The notes beneath the pieces are model-generated. The model made no database searches, had not been told where the DNA came from, and saw nothing but the letters and a program-made list of their open reading frames with translations. From Pseudomonadota bacterium (GTDB lineage: Bacteria > Desulfobacterota > Desulfobacteria > Desulfobacterales > Desulfosarcinaceae): a DNA stretch of 64,000 bases. The position numbers and the translations under genes are program-made. Of this stretch, positions 42,762 to 50,871 are shown one piece after another. Within the stretch, counting starts at the first letter, position 1. Each line of letters opens with the position of its first letter. The stretch lies in the NCBI GenBank assembly GCA_023435265.1, contig JAEYRZ010000117.1:1-64000 (forward strand), given 5' to 3'.

Positions 42762-43115
42762 ATGAAACCTGCCGACAACCGCTCATGGGCCATCCGCTCC
42801 AAGGTATGGCTCGAATTCGAAGGCAAACCGATCCTGGGTGAGGGCCGCATGTCGATTCTGGACGCGATTCACAGCCATGGATCGATCCTGCAGGCCGCCA
42901 AGGTGACCGGCGTCTCCTATCGGCGGGTGCGCGGCGCCATTCGGGACATGGAGCACGCCGTCGGCAGACCGCTGGTCGAATCCTTCCGGGGCGGCGACCA
43001 GGGCGGCGGCGCCAAACTCACTCAAGCCGCTCATGAACTGATGGATTCGTATAAAAAAATCGCTTACGGCGTTCAAGAAGTGATGGACTTCCGTTTCCGG
43101 GAAATTTTCCGTTGA
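42762..43115 (+). CDS. ModE-like winged-helix regulator
   Basis: A 117-residue protein. VWLEFEGKPILGEGRMSILDAIHSHGSILQAAKVTGVSYRRVRGAIRDMEHAVGRPLVESFRGGDQGGGAKLTQAAHELMDSY matches the DNA-binding half of ModE, the LysR-like HTH and wing. The molybdate-binding TOBE domains of full ModE are absent. The ATG at 42762 has GAGG upstream; an earlier start is possible. It heads a run of molybdenum-cofactor genes, which supports molybdate- or tungstate-linked regulation. How it would sense the metal without TOBE domains is open. Confidence 0.85.
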   Translation: MKPADNRSWAIRSKVWLEFEGKPILGEGRMSILDAIHSHGSILQAAKVTGVSYRRVRGAIRDMEHAVGRPLVESFRGGDQGGGAKLTQAAHELMDSYKKIAYGVQEVMDFRFREIFR

Positions 43116-43173
43116 TTTTGCCGGTCGATTGGCACATTCTGCCTATCGGCTCGAGACAGAGGACCCCGATTAC

Positions 43174-43803
43174 ATGAAATCATTCGAAGCGTTGCTGCAG
43201 ACCTCGGTGGAACGGCACGGCCATTTGTGCGCCGGACAGGTGATCGGCGTCCGCATGGCCATGCTGGGGTGCCGCCTGATCGGTGTCGAGAATCCCCAGG
43301 CGCCGGAAAACAGAAAGAAAATCATGGTTTTTGTCGAAATCGACCGCTGCGCCACAGACGCCATCGAAAGCGTCACCGGCTGCCGAATGGGTAAGCGTAC
43401 GCTCAAGTTCAAGGATTTCGGAATCAATGCCGCCACCTTTGTTCATCTGGAAAGCCGCCGGGCTTTTCGGATTGTCTCCACCGAGGCGTCGCGCGGACTG
43501 GCCGCGGCCTACGCCCCGGACGAAACCGATCCGCTTCGCCAGCAACTCCAGGGGTATCAGCGCATGCCCGACGAGATGCTTTTCGACATCCAAAGGGTCG
43601 AAGTCCATTTGGCCGAGTGGGATATGCCCGGACCGCCGCGCCGCCATGCCCTCTGCGAGCGGTGCGGCCAGACGGTCCGGGACGGCCGGGAGCGCCGGAT
43701 CGACGGCCTGGTCCTGTGCCGGCCATGTGCCGGTGAAAGCTATTTTCAAATCCTGAAGAACCACCATGTGCAAAGCGATGCTGCGGAGGAGGCAACATCA
43801 TGA
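43174..43803 (+). CDS. FmdE-family protein with C-terminal zinc ribbon
   Basis: A 209-residue protein similar to FmdE, first noted beside formylmethanofuran dehydrogenase: SVERHGHLCAGQVIGVRMAMLGCRLIG, then IDRCATDAIESVTGCRMGKRTLKFKDFG. A C-terminal zinc ribbon CERCG...RIDGLVLCRPCAG follows. Such proteins sit with formate-dehydrogenase or Mo-cofactor genes in many anaerobes; their biochemical role is unsettled. The stop overlaps the next ATG (ATGA). Confidence 0.88.
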   Translation: MKSFEALLQTSVERHGHLCAGQVIGVRMAMLGCRLIGVENPQAPENRKKIMVFVEIDRCATDAIESVTGCRMGKRTLKFKDFGINAATFVHLESRRAFRIVSTEASRGLAAAYAPDETDPLRQQLQGYQRMPDEMLFDIQRVEVHLAEWDMPGPPRRHALCERCGQTVRDGRERRIDGLVLCRPCAGESYFQILKNHHVQSDAAEEATS

Positions 43804-44828
43804 TACAGGTCGTAAAAATCGAAGATGCCCTGGGACAGGCCCTGGCTCACGACATTACCGAAATCAGGCCCGGCGAGTTCAAGGGACCGGCGTTTCAGCG
43901 CGGCCACGTCCTGAGCTCCGAAGATCTGGACCATCTGCGTCGACTGGGCAAAAATCATCTGTACATTCTCAAGCCGGAGACGGCGGAGATGCACGAAGAC
44001 GAAGCGGCCGAGGCACTGGCCGCCGCCCTGTGCGGCTCGGGGGTCGGATGGCAGGGAGCGCCGCGCGAAGGCAAGCTGGCCCTCAAGGCCCAGCTGGACG
44101 GCTTGCTGAAGGTCGAGGTGCCGGTTCTCGAGGAATTCAATTTCCTGGGAGACGTGATGTGCGCCACCCGGCACAGCAATTCGCTGGTCCAAAAGGGACA
44201 GCAGGTAGCCGCCACCCGCGCCATTCCGCTGCTGATCGAGCGCAGCAATGTAGCGCGGGCGGTCGCCGTTGCCAGGAGCGCCCCTTTTGGTGTATTGCGG
44301 GTGCTCCCCTTGAAAAAGGTGTCGGCAGGGGTGCTGATCACCGGCGATGAAGTTTTCTACGGCCGCATCGAAGACAAATTCGAACCCATCATCCGCAACA
44401 AGGTGACGGAGCTCGGCGGGCGCGTCCAGGAAGTGGTATTCCTGCCCGACGACGACCGGCGCATTGCCGATACGGCCCTGCGGCTGGTGGCCGAGGGGGC
44501 CGACATTCTCATCACCACCGGCGGCATGTCGGTCGATCCGGATGACCGCACCCGTTTCGCTCTGCAAAGCGCCGGCCTTCGAGATATGGTTTACGGCTCG
44601 GCCGTGTTGCCGGGCGCCATGTTCATGGTGGGCTACCTGGGTGAAGTGCCCGTACTCGGCATTCCGGCCTGCGGCTTGTTTGCGCCCCGGACGGTGTTCG
44701 ACCTGATCTACCCGCGCGTCCTGGCCGGAGAACGCATGACGCGACGCGAAGTTGCCGGCCTGGGCCACGGGGGGCTGTGCCTCAAGTGCAAAACATGTTC
44801 TTATCCCGTCTGCCCCTTTGGCAAGTGA
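43800..44828 (+). CDS. Molybdopterin-binding (MoCF-domain) protein with C-terminal Cys cluster
   Basis: A 342-residue protein. Its C-terminal half carries the MoaB/MoeA-type MoCF fold: GVLITGDEVFYGRIEDKFEPIIRNKVTELGGRVQEVVFLPDD, then GADILITTGGMSVDPDDRTR. The end GLCLKCKTCSYPVCPFGK is a C-x2-C-x2-C-x4-C cluster that MoeA lacks, perhaps a metal site. The N-terminal half is a MoeA-like or hybrid domain. Overlap with the FmdE-like gene and position before moeA suggest a role in Mo or W cofactor maturation. Confidence 0.87.
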   Translation: MIQVVKIEDALGQALAHDITEIRPGEFKGPAFQRGHVLSSEDLDHLRRLGKNHLYILKPETAEMHEDEAAEALAAALCGSGVGWQGAPREGKLALKAQLDGLLKVEVPVLEEFNFLGDVMCATRHSNSLVQKGQQVAATRAIPLLIERSNVARAVAVARSAPFGVLRVLPLKKVSAGVLITGDEVFYGRIEDKFEPIIRNKVTELGGRVQEVVFLPDDDRRIADTALRLVAEGADILITTGGMSVDPDDRTRFALQSAGLRDMVYGSAVLPGAMFMVGYLGEVPVLGIPACGLFAPRTVFDLIYPRVLAGERMTRREVAGLGHGGLCLKCKTCSYPVCPFGK

Positions 44829-44862
44829 TGTCCGTAATCCGCACGACGAAACGGAGCTGCAT

Positions 44863-46101
44863 GTGATCGACCACCTTCCGCTTGGATTGGATCAGGCATT
44901 GGCCCTGACCCTGGAACGACTCAATCCTCTGCCTGTCCAGAAGGTCGAGCTCCTGGATGCAGTGGAACGGGTGGTCGCCGCCGACCTCTTCGCCCGGGTG
45001 GACGCCCCTTCGATCGACGCATCCCTTAAAGACGGTTATGCCGTTTTATCGGCCGACGTGGCTGCGGCCTCCTCCGATGCGCCCGTCCGGCTGCGCATGA
45101 TGGGAACGGCGTCGGCCGGCGGCCAGGAGCGCTGGCAGCTCCGTCCGGGACACACGGTGCAGGTACTGACCGGCGCCCGCATCCCGGGGCAGGCGGATGC
45201 CGTCCTTGCGGAGGAATATGTACGCCGGGACGGGGATTTCATTCTCGCCTGCAATCATGCCGAACCGGGACGCAATATTCAACTCAAGGGCAGCGATGTG
45301 ATGTCCGGGGAGCGCGTGGCGGCCGCCGGCAGACGCCTCTCCCCGGGCCAGATCGGCATTTTGGCGGCCGCCGGCCACTCTCGAATACCGGTTTACGGAA
45401 GCCCGCGCGTCGCCGTCATCGCCACCGGGGACGAGGTGGTGGCTCCGGGGCACCCGCTTACCGAAGGCAAACTCTACGCCAGCAATATCGTAACCCTCTG
45501 CGCCTGGTGCCGCCGTTATGGGATGCCGACCCGCGTGGCCGTCGTCCGCGACGATCCTGAAGCAATCCGACAGGCCTTGAAGAGTGCTCTTTCCGACTGC
45601 GATGCAATCCTGACCAGCGGAGGCGCCTGGACCGGAGACCGGGACCTGGTGGCCCGCATCCTTCAGGAGCTTGGTTGGAAGGAGGTTTTTCACCGGATTC
45701 GGATCGGCCCCGGCAAGGCCGTGGGATTCGGGATGCTCGACGGCCGGGCGGTTTTCATCCTGCCCGGAGGCCCGCCTTCCAACCTGATGGGTTTTCTGCA
45801 GATTGCCCTGCCCGGCCTGTTGCGGCTGGCCGGGGAAACCGATCCGCGGCTGCCCGTCATCCGGGTGCGTTCGGCTTGCGAATTGAACGGCCGCTATATC
45901 GACTGGACACAATTCGTTTTCGGCACCATCGAGGAACAACCGCACGATCTGCCGCTGTTCCACCCCATACAAAAGGCCAGCCGCCTGCACTCCGTGGCGG
46001 AGGCGACCGTCGTCGCCGCCATTCCCGAAGGCTTGACCGCGATTGCCGCCGGACAGGTCCTCAACGCCCAACTGCTGGTGAACAGGTCATTGCCATGCTG
46101 A
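44863..46101 (+). CDS. moeA: Molybdopterin molybdenumtransferase
   Basis: Inserts molybdate into adenylated molybdopterin. The 412-residue length is normal. Visible motifs are VDAPSIDASLKDGYAV in the domain I/III region, GHTVQVLTGARIPGQADAV, PRVAVIATGDEVVAPG and the MoCF signature ILTSGGAWTGDRD. The usual SxGGxSxG reads TSGGAWTGD here. I place the start at a GTG with GGAG six bases upstream. Its 3' end overlaps moaA by seven bases. With the preceding MoCF protein the cluster has two MoeA-related genes. Confidence 0.92.
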   Translation: MIDHLPLGLDQALALTLERLNPLPVQKVELLDAVERVVAADLFARVDAPSIDASLKDGYAVLSADVAAASSDAPVRLRMMGTASAGGQERWQLRPGHTVQVLTGARIPGQADAVLAEEYVRRDGDFILACNHAEPGRNIQLKGSDVMSGERVAAAGRRLSPGQIGILAAAGHSRIPVYGSPRVAVIATGDEVVAPGHPLTEGKLYASNIVTLCAWCRRYGMPTRVAVVRDDPEAIRQALKSALSDCDAILTSGGAWTGDRDLVARILQELGWKEVFHRIRIGPGKAVGFGMLDGRAVFILPGGPPSNLMGFLQIALPGLLRLAGETDPRLPVIRVRSACELNGRYIDWTQFVFGTIEEQPHDLPLFHPIQKASRLHSVAEATVVAAIPEGLTAIAAGQVLNAQLLVNRSLPC

Positions 46102-47096
46102 ACCATTCCGAACACAGACTGCAGGATTCTTTTCAACGCGATATCCGCTACCTCCGGATTTCGGTGACCGACCGGTGCAATTTGCGCTGCCGGTACTGCG
46201 CGCCTGCGGCACCCGAACGCATCGACCGCCGGCAACTTCTGACCCTTGAAGAAATCCATCGGCTGGTGAAGGTGGCCACCAGCCTGGGCATCCGGAAGGT
46301 GCGCTTGACGGGTGGCGAACCGCTGGTCCGCAACGGCATCATCGACCTGATCGGATGCCTTTCCGGCTTGAAGGACCTGCGGGACATCGCCCTGACCACC
46401 AACGGGACGCTGTTGAAGCGCTTCGGCCGGCCGCTGAAAGAAACCGGCCTGCGACGTCTCAACATCAGCCTGGATACGCTCGATCGGGAAAAATTCAGGG
46501 TGCTCACCGGCGTCGATCTGTTCGATACGGTTTGGGAAGGAATCATGCTGGCGGCCGATCTCGGCTTCGCCCCCATCAAAATCAACACGGTCGTGATGAA
46601 GGGGTACAACGATGACGAAATCGAATCCCTGGCGCAACTCTCCCGGCGTTATCCGTTCCACATGCGGTTTATTGAATACATGCCCATCGGAACCCGTCCG
46701 GACACCGTGCACAACCAATTCTATCCCGCCGGCCGAATCCGCGAACGCCTCGAAGCGCTCGGCGACCTTGCGGCGATCGAGCACGATGGATTCGACGGAC
46801 CGGCGCAACGGCTGCGCTTCAAGGACGGCGTCGGCGAAATCGGCCTGATCGCCTCGATGAGCGCGCATTTCTGCGGTACCTGCAACCGCCTGCGGCTTAC
46901 GTCGAGCGGGCATCTGCGCCCGTGCCTCTTGTCGGACGAGCAGATCAGCATCATCGAACCGCTGCGCCGCGGAGCCACGGATCAGGAACTGGAAACCATC
47001 TTCATGCACGTCGCATCCATGAAAAAGCGCGAGCACCTGCTCTCGTTCAACGGTCACTGCGGGCTGCGCGGCCAGATGGTCCACATCGGAGGCTAG
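46095..47096 (+). CDS. moaA: GTP 3',8-cyclase (radical SAM)
   Basis: First enzyme of molybdopterin synthesis, converting GTP to the cyclic 8,8'-purine intermediate. The 333-residue protein has the radical SAM cluster DRCNLRCRYC (Cys28/32/35), LTGGEPLVR, and the second 4Fe-4S site CGTCNRLRLTSSGHLRPCL. The conserved C-terminal double glycine (MVHIGG) needed for activity is intact. The ATG is seven bases inside the end of moeA. moaB and moaC are not in the window. Confidence 0.96.
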   Translation: MLNHSEHRLQDSFQRDIRYLRISVTDRCNLRCRYCAPAAPERIDRRQLLTLEEIHRLVKVATSLGIRKVRLTGGEPLVRNGIIDLIGCLSGLKDLRDIALTTNGTLLKRFGRPLKETGLRRLNISLDTLDREKFRVLTGVDLFDTVWEGIMLAADLGFAPIKINTVVMKGYNDDEIESLAQLSRRYPFHMRFIEYMPIGTRPDTVHNQFYPAGRIRERLEALGDLAAIEHDGFDGPAQRLRFKDGVGEIGLIASMSAHFCGTCNRLRLTSSGHLRPCLLSDEQISIIEPLRRGATDQELETIFMHVASMKKREHLLSFNGHCGLRGQMVHIGG

Positions 47097-47101
47097 CGCA
47101 C

Positions 47102-47713
47102 GTGCCCGGCGGCGACCCATCGACCCATTGTTGTGCGGTGATCCTTTCGGGCGGGCTGAATTCCCGCATGGGCGGCCGCAACAAAGCCCTGCTGGAATTC
47201 GACGGCCAACGGATGCTGGACCGGGTGCTCGCCGCTCTCGACGGGCTCTTCGAGGAGATCCTGATCGTCTCACGCGATCCCGGCGCTTACTCCCGCTGGC
47301 CGATCCGGGTGGTCGCCGACATTTTCGAAGCCCGCTCCTCTCTGACCGGTGTTCACGCCGGCCTGACGCGCTGCAGGGCGCCCTACGCCTTCGTGGTGCC
47401 ATGCGACGCACCTTTTTTAAAGAAGGCATTGATCCAGATGCTGCTGGAAGCGATAAGGCCTGAACTGGATGCCGTCGTCCCATTCCATAACGGCTGCTAT
47501 CAGCCGCTTTGTGCTGTCTATTCCAAGCGCTGCCTGGGACCGATCGAAGCGCAACTCGCCCGGGGCAACTTGAAAATCATCGATTTCTTCGACCGCATCC
47601 ACCTGCAGCGCGTGCCTTCCGAAACGCTGCAACAAGCCGATCCGACCCTGCAATCGTTTATCAACGTCAACACACCCGAAGCCCTGGAGGCCTGCCGCCG
47701 GCGGATTGGATGA
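47102..47713 (+). CDS. mobA: Molybdenum cofactor guanylyltransferase
   Basis: Adds GMP to Mo-molybdopterin to make MGD, the cofactor needed by the bis-MGD enzyme encoded at 57253. The 203-residue protein has the nucleotidyltransferase signature AVILSGGLNSRMGGRNKALLEF, VVADIFEARSSLTGVHAGL and PYAFVVPCDAPFL. The start is a GTG (47102) nine bases after GGAGG at the end of moaA. No separate promoter is seen, so it is part of the same operon. Confidence 0.94.
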   Translation: MPGGDPSTHCCAVILSGGLNSRMGGRNKALLEFDGQRMLDRVLAALDGLFEEILIVSRDPGAYSRWPIRVVADIFEARSSLTGVHAGLTRCRAPYAFVVPCDAPFLKKALIQMLLEAIRPELDAVVPFHNGCYQPLCAVYSKRCLGPIEAQLARGNLKIIDFFDRIHLQRVPSETLQQADPTLQSFINVNTPEALEACRRRIG

Positions 47714-47825
47714 AGCCTCAAGCGCGCAGCCGTTGAATTCCCTGCATGCGGAGCCGGGATTGATGCTCTGCGGAATGAATAAAGCCAGGCGTTGATCCTA
47801 AGTACATATATTATATAAGTATCCC

Positions 47826-47895
47826 ATATCATTCCGAGTCGGGGCCGGATCGGCATCGCAATCGAACTGGATATCCCGATTCCGATCCCGAGACC
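47826..47895. repeat. Degenerate hexamer palindrome, copy 3
   Basis: CATTCCGAGTCGGGGCCGGATCGGCATCGC and its approximate inverse ATCCCGATTCCGATCCCGAGACCGG form the same hexamer palindrome as at 3833-3912, with a similar left flank (CATATCATTCCG against CATGTCATTTCG). It lies between converging mobA and thiolase genes. Confidence 0.7.
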
Positions 47896-47921
47896 GGCCG
47901 ATCAACCGGAAGCTGCGAAAC

Positions 47922-47963
47922 AAAAACCGGATCTCCGCCCATGCGGGCGGAAAATCCGGTTCA
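47922..47963 (-). terminator. Terminator downstream of the thiolase gene
   Basis: On the minus strand AACCGGAT-TTTCCGCCCGCATGGGCGGAG-ATCCGGTT forms a strong stem with an inner CCGCCC/GGGCGG helix, followed by a T-rich TTTTTG. It lies about 30 bases beyond the thiolase stop. Confidence 0.75.
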
Positions 47964-47989
47964 TTACGAACGCTGTCTTTTGTTGGGGT

Positions 47990-49270
47990 CTACGCTCTTT
48001 CGAGCACCACCGCCATGCCCTGCCCGCCCCCGATGCACAGAGAAGCCAGCCCCAGCGCATGGTCTTTGCGCACCATTTCGTGGAGCAGCGTCACCAGAAT
48101 GCGGGCGCCGGAGCAGCCGATGGGATGGCCGATCGAAATGCCGCTGCCTTTTACGTTGGTCTTTTCCGGGTCGCATTTGAGCTCGCGCATACAGGCGATC
48201 GCTTGCGAGGCGAACGCTTCGTTCAATTCGATGGCGCCGAAATCGTCGATGCGCAGATTCTCCTGATGCAGCAGTTTGCGCACCGCCGGCACAGGGCCGA
48301 GGCCCATGTAAGCCGGGTCCAGACCGCCGGAGGCCCAGGCGCGGATCCTGGCCAGCGGAGCAAGTCCCAGCTGCCGCGCCTTTTCGGCGCTCATCAACAA
48401 TAGAGCGGCGGCGCCGTCATTGATTCCCGACGCATTGCCGGCCGTGACGGTCCCCTCCTTCTTGAAAGCGGGCTTCAGTTTGGCCATCTTTTCCGGGCTG
48501 GTCTCCATGGGGCGCTCGTCCACCTCGAAAAGCAGCGGGTCGCCCTTGCGCTGGGGGATGGTTACCGGAACGATTTCCTGTTTGTACCATCCCTGTGCGG
48601 ATGCGTTCCGCGCCCGCTGATGGCTCAAGGCGCCCAGTTCGTCCTGGGCCTGTCGGGAGATGCCGTATTTTTCGGCGATGTTTTCGGCGGTGATGCCCAT
48701 GTGGTAACCGTAAAAGATTTCATACAGACCATCGAAGACCACCAGGTCGACGAGCTCCGCATTGTTCATGCGTGCGCCCCAGCGTGCGGAGGGCAGGGCA
48801 TACGGGATCATGCTCATGTTCTCCATGCCGCCGGCCAGCATGATTTCGGCCTCGCCGCTGCGGATCGCCTGGGCGGCCAGGGTGACCGCCTTCATTCCCG
48901 AGGCGCAGACTTTGTTGACCGTGAATGCGGGTGTTTCCTTGGGGACGCCCGCGCGGATCATCGCCTGCCGGGCTACGTTCTGTCCCTGCCCTGCACCCAC
49001 CACATTGCCCATGATCACTTCGTCCACGGCAACCGGCTGGAGGTCTTCGGCATAATCATAGCCCTTTTCCTCCAGCGGCAGGCGGGCCTGATCCTTGAGT
49101 CCGTCGGGTGCGAACCGGGCCCGTTCACCGGCGACCGGCTTGAGGCCCACTTTCTTCAAAGCAGCGTTCAACACGAGGGCGCCCAACTGGACCACGGGTG
49201 TATTCTGGAGCGTTCCACCAAAATTGCCAACGGCCGTCCGGGTGCCGGACACGATGACGATATCTCTCAT
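47990..49270 (-). CDS. Acetyl-CoA C-acyltransferase (thiolase)
   Basis: A 426-residue thiolase that cleaves 3-ketoacyl-CoA or condenses acyl-CoAs. The active-site Cys is in VNKVCASGMKAVTLAAQ. NEAFASQAIA and GSGISIGHPIGCSGARI carry the His and second Cys, and CIGGGQGMAVVLE closes the protein. An insertion near residues 53-85 (VAGERARFAPDGLKDQARLP) makes it longer than the usual 393 residues. AGGAGG precedes the chosen ATG at 49270. The paralogue type, degradative or biosynthetic, cannot be settled from sequence alone. It could serve the catabolic cluster 5 kb away. Confidence 0.92.
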   Translation of the reverse strand: MRDIVIVSGTRTAVGNFGGTLQNTPVVQLGALVLNAALKKVGLKPVAGERARFAPDGLKDQARLPLEEKGYDYAEDLQPVAVDEVIMGNVVGAGQGQNVARQAMIRAGVPKETPAFTVNKVCASGMKAVTLAAQAIRSGEAEIMLAGGMENMSMIPYALPSARWGARMNNAELVDLVVFDGLYEIFYGYHMGITAENIAEKYGISRQAQDELGALSHQRARNASAQGWYKQEIVPVTIPQRKGDPLLFEVDERPMETSPEKMAKLKPAFKKEGTVTAGNASGINDGAAALLLMSAEKARQLGLAPLARIRAWASGGLDPAYMGLGPVPAVRKLLHQENLRIDDFGAIELNEAFASQAIACMRELKCDPEKTNVKGSGISIGHPIGCSGARILVTLLHEMVRKDHALGLASLCIGGGQGMAVVLERA

Positions 49271-49355
49271 ATCTCCTCCTAAACTTTTCAAAGCGCGATC
49301 AATTCACGTTCGAATGAGATACCTGTAGAAAACAGCCGGACAAAAGGCGAACGAT

Positions 49356-49877
49356 TCAGCCGTTTGCCGAATCCGGCTGTTTGTGCAGGTATTCGTTCTG
49401 GATGAAGTCGGCCAGGGATTTTACATCGTCGATGTCGAAGCGGGGCACTCCCAGATCGACCGGCACATCCGACATGACCGCCACCAGGTTTTTCCTGTTT
49501 TCCTTCGAATGCAGTGGTTCGCGGTGCGCCGCGCTGCGAAAAACCTCGATCTGCGGTTTGTGGGCTTGTTTGTAGCCCTCGGTGATCACGAGGTCCATAT
49601 CGCCGAAAAACTGTGCTGCAATCTGATCGATATCGAGTTCTTCCTCCACATCCTTGATGAGCGATATTTTCCAGGGCGAGGAAATGACGACCGTCTGGGC
49701 CCCGGCCTGCTTGTGGCGCCAGGTATCCTTGCCCTTGTGATCGATTTCGAATCCGTGGGTGTCGTGCTTGATGGTGCCCACACGCACCCCTCGGCTTCTC
49801 AGCTCGGGAATCAATTTTTCAAGCAGCGTCGTTTTTCCGGAATTTTTTTTACTGACGATCGAGATAACAGGCGGCAT
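49356..49877 (-). CDS. mobB: Molybdopterin-guanine dinucleotide biosynthesis adapter MobB
   Basis: A 173-residue P-loop GTP-binding partner of MobA: VISIVSKKNSGKTTLLEKLIPELRSRGVRVGTIKHDTHGFEIDHKGKDTWRHKQAGA. DLVITEGYKQAHKPQIEVFR is typical. Its gene is separated from mobA by the thiolase gene and runs the other way, so it is transcribed apart from the main cofactor operon. GTGAGGAG precedes the ATG. An inverted repeat ACAGCCGGA/TCCGGCTGT across its 3' end (about 49336-49382) may act as a terminator. Confidence 0.93.
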   Translation of the reverse strand: MPPVISIVSKKNSGKTTLLEKLIPELRSRGVRVGTIKHDTHGFEIDHKGKDTWRHKQAGAQTVVISSPWKISLIKDVEEELDIDQIAAQFFGDMDLVITEGYKQAHKPQIEVFRSAAHREPLHSKENRKNLVAVMSDVPVDLGVPRFDIDDVKSLADFIQNEYLHKQPDSANG

Positions 49878-49929
49878 TAGCGCTCCTCACGCGATAAACA
49901 CGGTCCACCGGCTCTGAACTGGGAGTGGA

Positions 49930-50448
49930 TTATTCGGATACGGGGGGGACGACCAGAACGGGCACCTTCGATTTGCGTAGGATCGCCTTTATCGTGTTCC
50001 CGATCTTGGTGTCGCTAATGAAACCCTCGCGAGAGGCCACGATGATCAAGTCGCAGTTATAGTTCTTGCTGGTTTCGATCACATCTTCGACCACATCGCC
50101 GTCCGTAACCACGATTTCCCGCGAGTGAAAGCCGCACGAGGCGTCATCGATGCCGACTTGGTCGCAGAACTGCGACAATGCCGCCCGGATCACCGCGTTG
50201 GAAGATTGTTTGGCGATCAGAACCTGGCGGGCGTCGTTCTCGTGAGAAGCCGCCATGCGCTTCCATTGTTCCTCTCCCAGCATGCCCCGCAAACGGCCTT
50301 CCACATAATCGGGCATTTTTTCGATGACATGCAGAAGCACGATGGTGGCCTGATAGCGGGTGGCCAGCGCCGCGGCGTAATCGAAGGCCTGGCGGCAGTT
50401 TTCAGACAGGTTTGTTGCAAACAGGATGTTCTTGAATGGCCTGAACAT
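49930..50448 (-). CDS. Universal stress protein (UspA family)
   Basis: A 172-residue single-domain Usp. It opens FKNILFATNLSENCRQAFDYAAALATRYQATIVLLHVIE. The C-terminal ATP-loop region CDLIIVASREGFISDTKIGNTIKAILRKSKVPVLVVPP deviates from the usual G-x2-G-x9-G-S/T loop, so ATP binding is uncertain. GAGGAGG lies before the ATG. Probably a single gene. Confidence 0.9.
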   Translation of the reverse strand: MFRPFKNILFATNLSENCRQAFDYAAALATRYQATIVLLHVIEKMPDYVEGRLRGMLGEEQWKRMAASHENDARQVLIAKQSSNAVIRAALSQFCDQVGIDDASCGFHSREIVVTDGDVVEDVIETSKNYNCDLIIVASREGFISDTKIGNTIKAILRKSKVPVLVVPPVSE

Positions 50449-50871
50449 GACTCAACCTCCTCCTCATTTTTACAAAATCCTGAATCGAACCGATCGAAAC
50501 CTTGACGGACGGGGCGTTGGCCGTGGTCATGGAGGTTGCATCGACGACACGTTGCGTTCGCAGTGGCGTGCAGTGTCCTGTATGCAAAGTTTCACACAAA
50601 GCACCCACCTCATCCTATCCCCTTCCAGAACGTCAACGTTTACAATATAAAGGTTTGCACCGTCAAGGCAAGTTTCGGCATCCGGAGGATTTCCCTACCT
50701 TTTAAAGAAACGCGTTCCTCCAGGAATGCCGCGGCGCGAAAAGAATACATTTTGATATTGACACAAGCGTGTTTTTCATGAAATTTTACATGTTATTTTA
50801 TGGCATCGACCGGCTTCGATTCAGAACCTCTTATTAGGGGTCGAGTTTCGCACCGGCGGAGATTTTCAACC
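50449..50871. other. Intergenic region upstream of a GntR regulator
   Basis: A 423-base gap between divergent genes. TTGACA at 50758-50763 with a 17-base spacer and weak AAATTT is a possible promoter for the rightward GntR gene. Short ORFs within it lack ribosome sites. No repeat element is seen. Confidence 0.4.

Noticed and set aside
49336..49382. Terminator overlapping the 3' end of mobB
   Set aside because: The arms pair well but the T-tract is only three to four bases and part of the stem is coding. I mention it in the mobB entry and do not list it as a separate feature.
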